DNA of 64,000 bases from Skeletonema tropicum. Lineage: Eukaryota > Bacillariophyta > Thalassiosirophyceae > Thalassiosirales > Thalassiosiraceae. Position 1 is the stretch's first letter, and each line of letters opens with the position of its first letter. The position numbers and the translations under genes are program-made. Shown here in pieces: positions 10,119 to 20,135 of this stretch. The stretch spans positions 3,038,001 through 3,102,000 of the forward strand of contig CM074130.1 in the NCBI GenBank assembly GCA_037178625.1, in the 5' to 3' direction. Under the pieces are notes generated by a model. The model made no database searches and was not told where the DNA came from. It saw nothing but the letters and a program-made list of their open reading frames with translations.

Positions 10119-11708
10119 CTATATCCACAAAGACTTGTTACTGAAGTCAATTTGGTGACCGCCTTCAGGTGGAAACTCTGGAGAAGATGATTGTCCTGAT
10201 ATCTCACCCAACAGTTCCATATCATCATCTTCTAGTTCAAACGTGAACACTTCACGCAGGTCAATCTGTCGATTGTATGGGCTCCCACCTTGCTGCTCAC
10301 GCAGATCCATTCCAAGTCTTGTTCCTACAATGACGCTGTCGCCTGCTTTTTCGTTCATTTGCAACAACCACCTTAGTGAAATGGATTGACACGATACTTG
10401 ATATTTTTGCGACAATTCGTGAAGAGTGTCCTTAATTGATTGATAATTTGTCCATTTTTGCGTTGTGCTAATAACATTGTTCTTATCATTGCAACACGTA
10501 TCAAACAATGCTTCAATTCTCTTCTTACTCAACAGTGAGGTGCTGTCAGTGAACAATCCACCACCTAAAGGTGCAGAGATGTGGCGTGAAAGCTCCTGCT
10601 CAGAACAAAGCATGCCTAGTTCACTATCTGATCTTAAGTTGTGTGTATTCATCAGATTTCCAACAATACCATTAGATTGTACATCGAAACCGCAACTTAA
10701 CGCAGAACGAAGCAACGAAAGAGGAAAATTTTGCGTTGATATAGACCGAATCAGACCTTCACGCTTCATCTCAAAAAGACTGTCGAGGACATCGAGGTGA
10801 TATGGAGAGTGAGCCTTCCATTCTAAAACCACAGATCCAAGAGTCTCCATTTTCACCCTCTTCAATGCATTACCAACGCTCTCTCTGACCATCCATCCAT
10901 TACCAAATGACAGTGTAGGTTGCTCTTCGTCGACTCCAGAATGTTTTTGTTGATCGGTTGAGAGAATGGCTGGCACCTCTAAATTGACCATAAAGTTGCA
11001 TGATCGAAGTACTGATTTTGGAGTATTCTGATGCAGTACCTTGTAGAAATGTTCCTCTGCTTCATGTCTGATCTTTGTCCTCAAGACAAGATTCTGTTTA
11101 CGCTGTTTTTCCAAGGAAATCATTGCTTTTTCTGCATTCCCCCGATGTATTGGTTTCTTTTTACTCAATGTTGCGCTCTTGAGATCATTTGTTGCAGGAT
11201 TCTTCATGACAAAAGTATTGAAACCAGAATCTATGAGTTTTTGACAGTTCTTGCTTGCTTCTTCCCAGACCTCGTTTCCATCATCACTGTTCGCCTGAGA
11301 ACGTATCCCAATGCCCAGTAAACAAGAGACTATTGTATCTCTTTCGCCAATTTGTTTATAAGCTCCTGGTGGGAGAGGACCAGTTTCTCTATCTATCCCT
11401 GCAATTGCAGGTAGATTTGATGTCCCAATTTCTGACTGTGATGATGATGGTACTGTAAGCCAAAAAGTTGACTCTGCAGATTTGCTTGTTTCATTTGTGT
11501 CTATTGTAGATGTCGCTGCAAGGAACCTTGCCCATGATGGAGTGGATGGTTGTCGGTGAGGGCATTGTGCATTGATGACATTTTTAGTTCTCGTAATAGA
11601 TAGGCGATGATGGCAGAGCCGGTTGCTGAATGCACAAGCGAAACATGCAACACATGCCAGAATCAAGAGGCAGCGACGAACGCCCCTGCACCACCCTACC
11701 ATGGCCAT
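10119..11708 (-). CDS. Aldo-keto reductase-fold protein, likely plastid-targeted, catalytic residues not evident
   Basis: 529 residues, single exon. The N-terminus is a signal peptide (about residues 10-27, LLILACVACFACAF) ending in A-C-A-F followed by a basic Ser-containing stretch; this resembles the bipartite ASAF-type plastid presequence of diatoms. Aldo-keto reductase features are seen in the second half: LDSLFEMKREGLIRSISTQN (the EGKIRxIGVSNF position), VQSNGIVGNLMN (the VxNQxxYNLL position), SLRWLLQMN, and VIVGTRLGMDLRE near the cofactor site. The catalytic Asp/Tyr segment (FDTAxxYG) is replaced by FNTFVMKNPATND, and no His is seen at the LHW position. It may therefore be catalytically altered or a structural homologue. 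Fold assignment is fairly sure; activity is not. Confidence 0.75.
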   Translation of the reverse strand: MAMVGWCRGVRRCLLILACVACFACAFSNRLCHHRLSITRTKNVINAQCPHRQPSTPSWARFLAATSTIDTNETSKSAESTFWLTVPSSSQSEIGTSNLPAIAGIDRETGPLPPGAYKQIGERDTIVSCLLGIGIRSQANSDDGNEVWEEASKNCQKLIDSGFNTFVMKNPATNDLKSATLSKKKPIHRGNAEKAMISLEKQRKQNLVLRTKIRHEAEEHFYKVLHQNTPKSVLRSCNFMVNLEVPAILSTDQQKHSGVDEEQPTLSFGNGWMVRESVGNALKRVKMETLGSVVLEWKAHSPYHLDVLDSLFEMKREGLIRSISTQNFPLSLLRSALSCGFDVQSNGIVGNLMNTHNLRSDSELGMLCSEQELSRHISAPLGGGLFTDSTSLLSKKRIEALFDTCCNDKNNVISTTQKWTNYQSIKDTLHELSQKYQVSCQSISLRWLLQMNEKAGDSVIVGTRLGMDLREQQGGSPYNRQIDLREVFTFELEDDDMELLGEISGQSSSPEFPPEGGHQIDFSNKSLWI

Positions 11709-12070
11709 GGCTTCACAAGTATCTGTGGTTGTCTGGGTGTTGTAGTGTTACGTGTTACTCCTCGCTCCTGAACATCAACATCATGGTACTTCTACCTCTA
11801 GTTCGTGGTTAGGTTAGTTGTTAGTTGGTGTGGTTGATGGTGATGGTGCGCGCAGCTGGCAGTTCACGCTTGGGAAAGACGGTCAAAACCGGACGGACAG
11901 GTACACTTAGCGATTAGATACCGTCCGCTTTCTTGTTTTTCTCAAAGACTTCAATGAATACTTCAGCTCACACAGGTACTTAGCAGGCAGAACAAGCACT
12001 AACAGGCTCATAAATTAGCATCCAATTACGTTCAACAACTGAAGACTACTATCATCCTCGTTTCACCAAA
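11709..12070. other. Intergenic, no gene seen
   Basis: 5' flank of the aldo-keto reductase gene. It holds GGT/GTT-rich simple sequence around 11806-11850 and nothing else identifiable. Confidence 0.5.
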
Positions 12071-12382
12071 ATGCGCAAAACATGTCGCAATCCTAACTCA
12101 AAAAGCTGAAGCAACGCACTAGTCCTCACACAGCAGGGCCTCACCCTTCCGTTCTTCGAAAAGCCGATCATCTCCACAACAACATCCGCAAAGTCAGCTT
12201 TAGTGCTACCTGCACTGCAAAGCTTTATGGGGTGGATAAACATTCGAGGGCTGTGGCGAGTCGAAAGGAGAGGTTGGAAAAGATGCTACCAGGAGGCGGC
12301 ACAGCCTGAAGAAGAAGAGGAAGGCGTGCATTTTGGTGATGACGCTGGCCATAATGAGCCGGCTGAACCGATTTCTATGTAG
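12071..12382 (+). other. Uncertain ORF or terminal exon with one in-frame TGA
   Basis: From an ATG at 12071 the frame runs 103 codons to TAG at 12380-12382, interrupted only by TGA at 12107-12109. After the TGA there are 90 uninterrupted codons ending in an acidic tail (QPEEEEEGVHFGDDAG). Two non-exclusive readings are possible. One is a terminal exon beginning after an acceptor at about 12132-12138 (TCCTCACACAG, then CAG), with a CTAAC branch-point-like site at 12093-12097. The other is a short ORF with a recoded or error TGA. The product is not recognised. Reverse-strand frames here are also fairly open, so chance is not excluded. Confidence 0.3.
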
Positions 12383-13551
12383 GCGCAGGTGGAGAGTAGC
12401 AGTGCAGCATGAGGTAGCATCCTTGAGCAGTGAGCTTGGTGTTTACTGGAGTGTTGCAGCTCCAAGAAAAAGGAGAGCCCCGGTAAGTTTCGTCCCGACC
12501 TTCTGAATTCACATGATACATGCTTCACTTCCTAGAAATGCGCTTTGTGTTTTTGTTTTATCGTTCGCCCCTCTCCGTCATCTAAGTAACCAGGCTGATC
12601 AGTGCCTATGGCATGTTGTTATCTCGCCAAACTCTCAATCCAGCGTCGGCTGGTACTCTAGAGACGATCGCGTCTGGAGCTGGAGCTGGAGCTGGAGGTG
12701 GTGTGTATCGGTTCAGAACCGACGGGCGGGCAATGATCGGGCAAAGTTTGCAGGCAAGTACATTGGGGGTATTGCTAAACCATAAGTCAAACCTTTTCCC
12801 CTCGGGGATCAATGGCCACCCCCAGCATGTCAGAGGCCTCTTCGCGGCGTTGGGGATAAGTACGCAATTCTCTCTTCAGAGATTGTGGAAACCAGCAACT
12901 GACACCTTCACTCAACTACCTCTCTTGCTGCCGCTCGCAGCGAGTTCAGCTGGAGTTCAATCCTTTCATCGGAAATCATTAAGTGTTCAACTTCGAATAA
13001 GACGATCAAAGAAATGTTCTGGGCTACATCTTCGCCTCATCTCTTTCTATTCGGTGGTGCAGAGTGCATAGATCCTCCAGTTGTGGTCGACTGAAATGTA
13101 GCTGTCAATGATTGTTTAGCAAGTTGCGTTGTTGGTTTGTCATAAAGGTACTAGGGTATCTAGAGAGTGTTTACGTTCTTCATCTTATTGCAAACAGGAA
13201 AAGTGAGATTCATTCATCTTATTCTACGAATTACCTCGTGGTTGAACTTAGCGCGCCATCTTCAGGCAGCGATCGCCTCCAGCTCATCATGTTCCACGCC
13301 CACCCTCTTGCTTTGCAGTACAGTTAGCTTGCTCAGCAGAGCATCTGCATCGTCGTCGTCTTCCGCCTTCAAGCAGTTCGAGAGTTAGTCACCATGCCAA
13401 CAACAAAACCACGATAAGAATCTGTGTCATTGTAGAGAACGAGCAGTGTGAATGATAAACATATGGACATAAAACTTACGCACAATTTTTCAAGTGAATT
13501 ACCAAAGAAGAAAGCTTTCGAATACAAAATAGAATACAATCCTCAAATAAT
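12383..13551. other. Intergenic, no confident gene
   Basis: About 1.17 kb. It has a GGAGCT-type hexamer repeat at about 12677-12700 and a 152-codon plus-strand frame (12613-13071) with no recognisable domain, which is not called. On the minus strand 13262-13366 reads as a 34-residue acidic exon-like tail (see findings). The rest shows nothing supportable. Confidence 0.4.
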
Positions 13552-16500
13552 ATGGTGCAATACAAAGATGCAGTTCGGGCACTATTAGCCTCAATCGTAG
13601 TTGGGCAAACTACATCAATACAAACACGTTCATCTGCGGCGTTCATGATACCTAACAATAACTGGAAAGACAGCGCCATCATCACTCGAACCCGCAGCAA
13701 CAGCCGTCGTTACTCGGCTATACCCTACGATGAGCGATCCTCGTCGTCTGATTCATTACAAGAACAAGAAAGGAGTTTTAGCTCGACTGGACTTCTTAAT
13801 TTACCAGATGATGATGATGAAATAGTTGATGCGTTATTGGCCAAGAAGGAAGAACGTCGTGTGGCAAGGCAGCAGTCAACAAGCAAGCCCGTTTATCAGA
13901 TTACGCTACCAATCGTGAGTAGGGTAATGGTCACTACTGATGAAGATGATACTGAATCAAGTGCTGCAAACGGGGATAGACTAGCGTCCCTTGTCGCCAA
14001 GGGTCAAGATATTGCAGTTGCAAATTCTGTGGGTATGTCTCTGCGTCAGGTATACAGCGGAAGGAGACTGTCAGAATTGGCACTAGATGTGGATACATTG
14101 AGGTTTCAATCATTCGGGGGTGAATTACAGGGTAGAGATTTCTCAGAAGAAGAAGTAGAAGAATCGTTGGGTTCTCTGCAAGTGTTACAAAACAGCGTGC
14201 TTAAGTTGGTCGATGAAACGTTTGATGGAGTGGTAGTCTCTTCAGTCACTCGGGGAGGATTAGCATGGCAGGCCGGTGTTCGTGCTGGAGATGTACTTGC
14301 TGCCACATCTGCCACAATAGGAAGTAAGCTTTGGCCTAAGAGTACGCTGGACGGTGTGCGGTCAGCAATCTCATCTCGTAAAGTCATATCACCTACGATG
14401 GACTTTGAGTTCCGACGCCTCGTTTTGGAAAAAGTTGAGGCAGAATCTGTGCAATCGTTTGAAATAGCGCTATCGCGGCCCATTGGGATTAATGTGGAAG
14501 GTATGTGATTCTTTCTTATATGCGCTTTGTGTGCTAGCGTGTGCTTCGACTCTCACAAGTCTCTTGTTTTGTTGTCTTTTCCCTCAAGACACGGACGATG
14601 GTTATGTTACTGTGACTGGAATTTCTGATAAAGCATCTGATGTGGTCGCGAAAAATATTCGTGTAGGTGATAGAGTTGTATCTGTTGAGTCGTCAATTGG
14701 TGGCAAAATGTGGGATGTGTACAATACCGATGCTCTTACTTCGGCTGTAACCACCCGATTGCCTGGACAGCCTGTTCGGATCCGTTTTGAACGAGTAGAA
14801 ACAATAGAAGACGAAGCAGTTACAGCTAGATTACCACAGACAGAAAATTCATCGTCATCTAAATCGACCATGACGGACGCAGTTGATGGTTTTCGTCGAG
14901 CTGGTAGGGTTGCGGCCTCATCAGAAGCTCCTGCTGCTCAAGCTCAAACAGTTTTACCTGGCTCACAAAGCGCAGCTCAGAAAATGCTTCTATCCCGGTC
15001 ACGTGATTTACTGCGGACTTTCATCGCAAGGAATGAAGTTACAAAGAATTTGAAAGTTCCGGATCGTGTAATCGAGGCCGTGGTGGATTCAGGTGCGGCC
15101 TTAGATGGAAGAACATTGACACTCATCCTGACAGCTTACAACATGTGCAATAATGCGGATAAGACTATTCAAACATTTGAGGAAGTGTTTGGATTGGCTG
15201 GAGATGGATCAGACAAGGAGGTAGAGCGAGTACACGACGGAAGATTGGCAGCAGATATTGCAGCTCTCAATACATTTACTATATCTGGGCTTCTTCGTGC
15301 ACACGCCGTTCGAGGAGATTATGAGTCTGCCTTACGGGTACTTGCTGCAATGGAAGGTGATGCAACGATGTCTATCGGCGGGAAAGCCACACGTTCGTGG
15401 TCTGGTAAAGGTGACCCATTGAACATGCTTCCAGATACGAGAGCTTATAATATTGCACTTGCTGCAGCAGCCAATCGTGGAACGAAAGAGGGACTTGATG
15501 CGGCAGTATCGATATTCGAAAGTATGCCGAATCCTTCTCTGAAGAACCCACCCCTTGGCAAGCCAGCCAGAAACTTGGTCACATTCAACACAATGATCAA
15601 TGCTTACGCTAAATTTGGGCACTACGAGGATGCTCATGATGTGTTCAAGAGTTTGAAGCAAACTAAACTTCAACCTGATCGAGTAACATACACAGCACTG
15701 ATCAAAACATCGATCAAGAGTGGTAACATTGAAAAAGCGCTTGATATCCTTGATGATATGAAGTGGGCCAGTATCAAGCCTGACATCGTGAGCTACAATA
15801 CTATCATCGAGGCTCTTTGCAATGCGAATCGTTTGTTTGAAGCTAAGGACCTCATCAACGAAATGGAGACTACACGTGTGTCTGCGGACTCGATGACCTA
15901 TGGATTGCTCATGAAGGGGCTCCTTAGAGCCAATAAGCCTGGCCCGTGTCTAACCTTCTTCGAGAGTGCCTGCTCAGATGAGCGAACTGTGGCTCTTACC
16001 GAAAACGTCCAACTGTACACAACGGCAATATCTGCTGCGGCTGCTTTAGGAGATCATGAGCGTGCTCTGGAATTGGTTTCCCGAATGAATCAGGCCGGTG
16101 TGAGACCAAACAAGAAAACGTTGACTGCGCTAATGGGAGCATGTATAGCGGGGAGAAAATATGAAGCTGCTGCTGAAATATTCTCGAAGATTAAAAACCC
16201 CGATAGTCACGCTATATCAGTTGGGCTCCAAGCTCTTTGCATGTCAGGAAAGTTCGACACTGCAGTCGAATTAATTAATGACCAACGAAGTGGTCAAAAG
16301 ACTCTTTCAGGAAAGCAAGTTATGTCTGGCTATAACAATCTTCTACAGTCGGCGCTTGAGAGCGGGGAGTATGACATCGCACGCGAGACTCTTACAAGTC
16401 TTCTGCGAGCCGGATACATACCGTCAAAGTTCACCTTCCAGGCCATGGCAGAAGGTTTGAACCTTCATCGGGACATACCTCGAACAGCAGCGTTAGTGAA

Positions 16501-16918
16501 GGCACGACAACAATCACTACCATCGGAGGGAACGTTTGAATTCCTTTTGTTCGTTCTCGATTCACTGGAAGCCAGAAAACTCATCGTAAATGCGGAATTC
16601 TACTCATCGATACTGGTTCTAGGTGCCGAGCTGGGTGGCTTGGAGATGAGAATTGCATCCATTTTGACGCGATCTAGGAAGAACAACAGTCAAAAGGAGG
16701 TCAAGTTATCATCAGAGCCAACTGATACAGATGATTCGCGCTTGATTTTGTGGGAAGAATTATACACGAACTATTCGACACTCAAAGAAGATTTAGGCGA
16801 TGGACTACAACACCCATCCATCCGAATCTCATCCAGTAAACAATTCGGTCGCGTTTTGGCCGCAGAAAATGCTGTGAGCTACAGAGGGAGATTTGCCGCG
16901 GGTAATAGGAGAAGATAG
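13552..16918 (+). CDS. PDZ-PDZ-pentatricopeptide repeat protein, probably organellar
   Basis: Two exons, 13552-14500 and 14589-16918; the 88-bp GT-AG intron is at 14501-14588. The joined product is 1092 residues. The N-terminus is a short hydrophobic leader followed by TRSSAAFM, resembling an ASAF-type plastid presequence; mitochondrial targeting is the alternative. Two PDZ-like modules follow. The first is about 205-300 (DGVVVSSVTRGGLAWQAGVR then AGDVLAA). The second is about 305-400 and spans the splice site (GYVTVTGISDKASDVVAKNI then RVGDRVVSV). From about residue 470 to 1000 there are roughly ten PPR motifs, the clearest being RNLVTFNTMINAYAKFGHYE, DRVTYTALIKTSIKSGNIEK and DIVSYNTIIEALCNANRLFE. 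PPR tracts bind organellar RNA; PDZ modules bind peptides. The target is unknown. Confidence 0.9.
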
Positions 16919-17227
16919 AGACAGGTAAATTAAAGTAAAGTATTTTTTGAGTTGCTAGTGTACTGCTATCCTATCTTCTATCTCACTGTTCATTGGAAGC
17001 CGCAGTAGTCGGCAAGAGGTGGGATGACATGGAGCAGGGCAAAAAGAATCTCGCATGGATAAGTAGCGAGGGCGAGAGGCTATACTGATGAAGTTGTAAC
17101 AGTAACATTTCTACTTATTGTAACCGCCTGTCCATGCCCTTTTTCGCTTCTCTTCTTCCTCCATCCCCAAAATGACAATGGCGTTGGATAACCTCCCCGC
17201 TACGCTTCCGCCACAATAACAGTAACA
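16919..17227. other. Intergenic, no gene seen
   Basis: 309 bp between two co-directional genes. It must hold the 3' UTR of the PPR gene and the promoter of the small gene at 17228. No further feature was identified. Confidence 0.4.
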
Positions 17228-17910
17228 ATGAGCTTCATTGAAAAGGCAATCAACCCTGCTTTCTACAAGCAGAAAATTTCCACTTGGTCCCATGCCACAG
17301 CGGAATATTACAAGCCTCTATTCCGCTCTGGAAGGTGCGTCGTAAGCTTAGCTGAAGAAGATACTTCCTTCGGCGGTTGGCGGCGACAACTGCCGATAAA
17401 AAAAATTGTGGCTGCCGACGGCTGTTGGGTCGGACACAAGCTCACTGCACATTTGATAGGGATTAGAGTTTGTTGGCCATAAATAGGTTCGATTTTTCTG
17501 CCGCCGCTGCTCTTTAGTCTCGCTTATAGCCATACGGACATGTATTCATTTCTCCTTCCTCTTTCAATCGTCTTCTCATCTTTCACTTGTATTTGTCTAA
17601 CCTTCTCTCTCTTCCCATTGTCATCATCGACACACAGTGTGAAGCCCTTGTGGCACATCATGATTGCAACATCTGTTCTCATGTACACCCAAAACTATTT
17701 GTTCAACAAGGGTGAGTAAACTTGTTGCCAATTTGAGGGGGGGATTGCAATGCGATAGTCTATAGAAACAATGTGCCTAATTCTAACTCCTTCAATCGTT
17801 AATATATACTCAATATTACCTCAGGAACCCACATCCAACACGCCAGACACGAGAAGAAGGTTGCTTTGGAAGAGTACTACAAGAACCACAACATTACTCC
17901 CCACCATTAA
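17228..17910 (+). CDS. Small mitochondrial inner-membrane protein, ATP synthase subunit f-like
   Basis: Three short exons, 17228-17334, 17638-17711 and 17825-17910, giving 88 residues. Both introns (303 and 113 bp) have GT..AG ends and the phases fit (SG/SV at the first junction, KG/TH at the second). The N-terminal part is soluble (MSFIEKAINPAFYKQKISTW). A short KPLWHIM motif leads into one membrane segment (IMIATSVLMYTQNYLF). The C-terminus is basic and His-rich (HIQHARHEKKVALEEYY). One helix followed by a basic H-x3-HE tail matches the layout of F1Fo ATP synthase subunit f, which sits in the peripheral membrane part of the enzyme. The gene model is strong; the family assignment is tentative, since other small respiratory subunits look alike. 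Confidence 0.72.
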
Positions 17911-18426
17911 TTGTATGAAGCATGCAAATAATAGTCATGAGCGGGGGAATAGTTTCTGTAGAAAATATATAATGTTTGAGTCGTCAAATTATTCAGTGTG
18001 GGATAGTTGGGTCGTCAGTGCTTTAGTAATGCTTTGGCTGGAGAGAAATTTGTTCACAACATAACTGTCGGACAAGGAGTGAAAGAACTGACAATGAAGT
18101 GATAAAATAACTTTTGATTTTATCTGCATATCAGCACTACAAGCTATACTACACCTCTTTTGCAAAGCACTATGTACTTTATTCTATGGATGATAGGATT
18201 GCCAATGTTAATAAGCAGAGCTCCATAAATATCAGCAGGAGGGGATGGATTTAGATTATAAGTATTATGTACAATACAGACTTGTTGTTTTGGCTATGAG
18301 ACCTTCCTCGAATGCCAGGGCACATGAAAATCCGAACGGGTTCACGTTTCACCATCATTTTTTTCAAACATTTTCAAATTCAGTCCAGCCCTACAACAGC
18401 GTTCTAAGGCCAGCATTGCTATTACT
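17911..18426. other. Intergenic, no gene seen
   Basis: About 515 bp, AT-rich, between two co-directional genes. It must hold the 3' UTR of the small mitochondrial gene and the promoter of the coiled-coil gene. No supportable feature was found. Confidence 0.4.
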
Positions 18427-20124
18427 TTGCTCCTTGCCTCTGCCAATTTGGACGCAATGACAGGTCAAAACGAAACGTCTTCCACCCCTGCTGACAATGC
18501 TGCTGCATTGCGCAAGGAACTTGCCGCATTGCGTGAGATACACCAAGCTGAGAAGAAAGAGCTGCTGGACAGTGCCAATAAGCTACGAAAACAAAATGAA
18601 GAGCTTCAGCGTGCCATGTCTCTACAGCGCCTTGGATCATCCAAAGAAGGTAACGGGAGATCGCAATCAGCGTCAAGATATTTTGCAGGGGAAGGTAGGG
18701 AGGCGGAGGCATTACCTGCATTTGGCTCTAGGATGAAGGCTCTCGCAACACGCTGGGCATCTCCGCACCCGAGAGGTGATGAGCGCGGTGACGAGGAAGG
18801 AGATGACAACAGTACAATAAACACAGAAGATGTGGGGCATGTAGATTTCTTGCAAAAGGGGGATGATGATCATGTTACAATAATTGCATCACTGAAAGAA
18901 CAACTGCGTCAAGCTGAAAATCGGGCAAAAGTTTTAGAACAACGCCTTCAAATTGTAAAAGAGTCTGGTGATTCTGTCATCCAGTCACTCAATGAAGAAC
19001 TAGCAGAGGTTGCTCAAGAGAGTGCCAGATCTGAAGTAGCTATGATCACAGAGCTGTCAAAATTAAATGCTGAAAGGAGAGCGGAGCGTGCAGAATTTGA
19101 AAAGAGGATTCAAGAGTGGATTGCTCATGATCAAAGTAGAAAGTTAGAGGTGGAAGAGTATGAGCGAAGGATTGAATCTCTCGTCAATACTGTTAGGCTC
19201 ATGGATACAGCAAAAGAAAATGATCTAGTTCAATGTAGCAGCTTCTCGTCAATAGACAAAAAAGCAGAGGAAGCGATGCTAAAAGATCTACTTGCTTATG
19301 TTAGCAAACTCAGTGGCGAGAATAGTAACAAAAGGGGGAACCCTCTCGTTGCATCTGTCAATGATGCTTTTGATTTACAATTCAATGCAAACCCGATGGT
19401 TGGAGATGATCTAATTGAGTACTACAAAACTCATTCTGAACTAAAAGAGTTCACATTGAAGTCCGAGCTGCCACGGATGGACTATGAAGTATTAGTGGCT
19501 GATGAGAATGCAAAGGAGGGAAGAAAGCTCGTCACGCCTGAAGAAATCCGATCTTACTTTGATGATGCCGACATAGATGAAGAGTGTGAGCTCTGTATTA
19601 GAAGTGCAAACCAGTCTCTTCTTGCTGATCCCTTATCGATGCTCACAGGAGAGGGAAACGGAAAGATTATTCACTCGGGCAGTTTTTACTCTACTGTGAT
19701 TGCTAATTCCTGCACTTTCAAACTAGATCTGCGGTATGAAGGAGAGCGTAGAGTGAAAATCTATTGCGAGCTTGCCGTCTGCGTTCCTTCTGGAGATGAT
19801 TTGACAGAAGAGACCGAGGAGACAAGTGCTACCTCTGCCTCGCTTGAACTTGCCCGAGCAAACCTCATCATCCAATTTGGACCTAGTCCAACAGCAACAC
19901 CGAGTGGTCCGCTGATTAAGTATACCCTGTCAACTATCGTCCCGACTCTATCTTCGTCTTCTGACGATTCACAAGCCCTTCGTTTAGCAGCGGCTGCTTT
20001 GGCACGTGATCGAAACACTCACATAAGAAAGACAGAAGACAGCGTTCCTGCTTCTGGCCGAGATAGTTTTAGAAGTCGCTTTTTAAGCAAGGTGAAAACC
20101 TTCTCACAGTCGAATAAGAAGTAA
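18427..20124 (+). CDS. Coiled-coil protein of unknown function (A)
   Basis: 565 residues, single exon. The start at 18457 (MTGQNETSS) is as likely as 18427, since the first ten residues are not informative. The N-terminal coiled coil (about 25-70, ELAALREIHQAEKKELLD) is followed by a Ser/Asp/Gly-rich linker. A second coiled coil (about 155-270) contains the segment EQRLQIVKESGDSVIQSLNE, then EELAEV. The C-terminal half (about 300-510) is predicted globular, with a repeated hydrophobic/polar pattern and no recognised domain. The tail is basic and Ser-rich. The coiled-coil segment is also found in the convergent neighbour at 20136-22973, suggesting common descent or function. The two stop codons are 11 bp apart, so their transcripts should overlap. 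Confidence 0.75.
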   Translation: MLLASANLDAMTGQNETSSTPADNAAALRKELAALREIHQAEKKELLDSANKLRKQNEELQRAMSLQRLGSSKEGNGRSQSASRYFAGEGREAEALPAFGSRMKALATRWASPHPRGDERGDEEGDDNSTINTEDVGHVDFLQKGDDDHVTIIASLKEQLRQAENRAKVLEQRLQIVKESGDSVIQSLNEELAEVAQESARSEVAMITELSKLNAERRAERAEFEKRIQEWIAHDQSRKLEVEEYERRIESLVNTVRLMDTAKENDLVQCSSFSSIDKKAEEAMLKDLLAYVSKLSGENSNKRGNPLVASVNDAFDLQFNANPMVGDDLIEYYKTHSELKEFTLKSELPRMDYEVLVADENAKEGRKLVTPEEIRSYFDDADIDEECELCIRSANQSLLADPLSMLTGEGNGKIIHSGSFYSTVIANSCTFKLDLRYEGERRVKIYCELAVCVPSGDDLTEETEETSATSASLELARANLIIQFGPSPTATPSGPLIKYTLSTIVPTLSSSSDDSQALRLAAAALARDRNTHIRKTEDSVPASGRDSFRSRFLSKVKTFSQSNKK

Positions 20125-20135
20125 GCTAATTATTT

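Noticed and set aside
12107..12109. Selenocysteine codon
   Set aside because: No SECIS-like hairpin with ATGA/GA core and apical AA was found downstream, and the surrounding residues match no selenoprotein I know. Kept only as an open possibility.
12613..13071. 152-codon plus-strand ORF as a gene
   Set aside because: No recognisable domain, low-complexity Gly/Ala start from a hexamer repeat, and open reverse-strand frames in the same place.
13476..13700. Minus-strand 74-codon ORF overlapping the PPR gene start
   Set aside because: It is antisense to the PDZ-PPR N-terminus and has no supporting motif.
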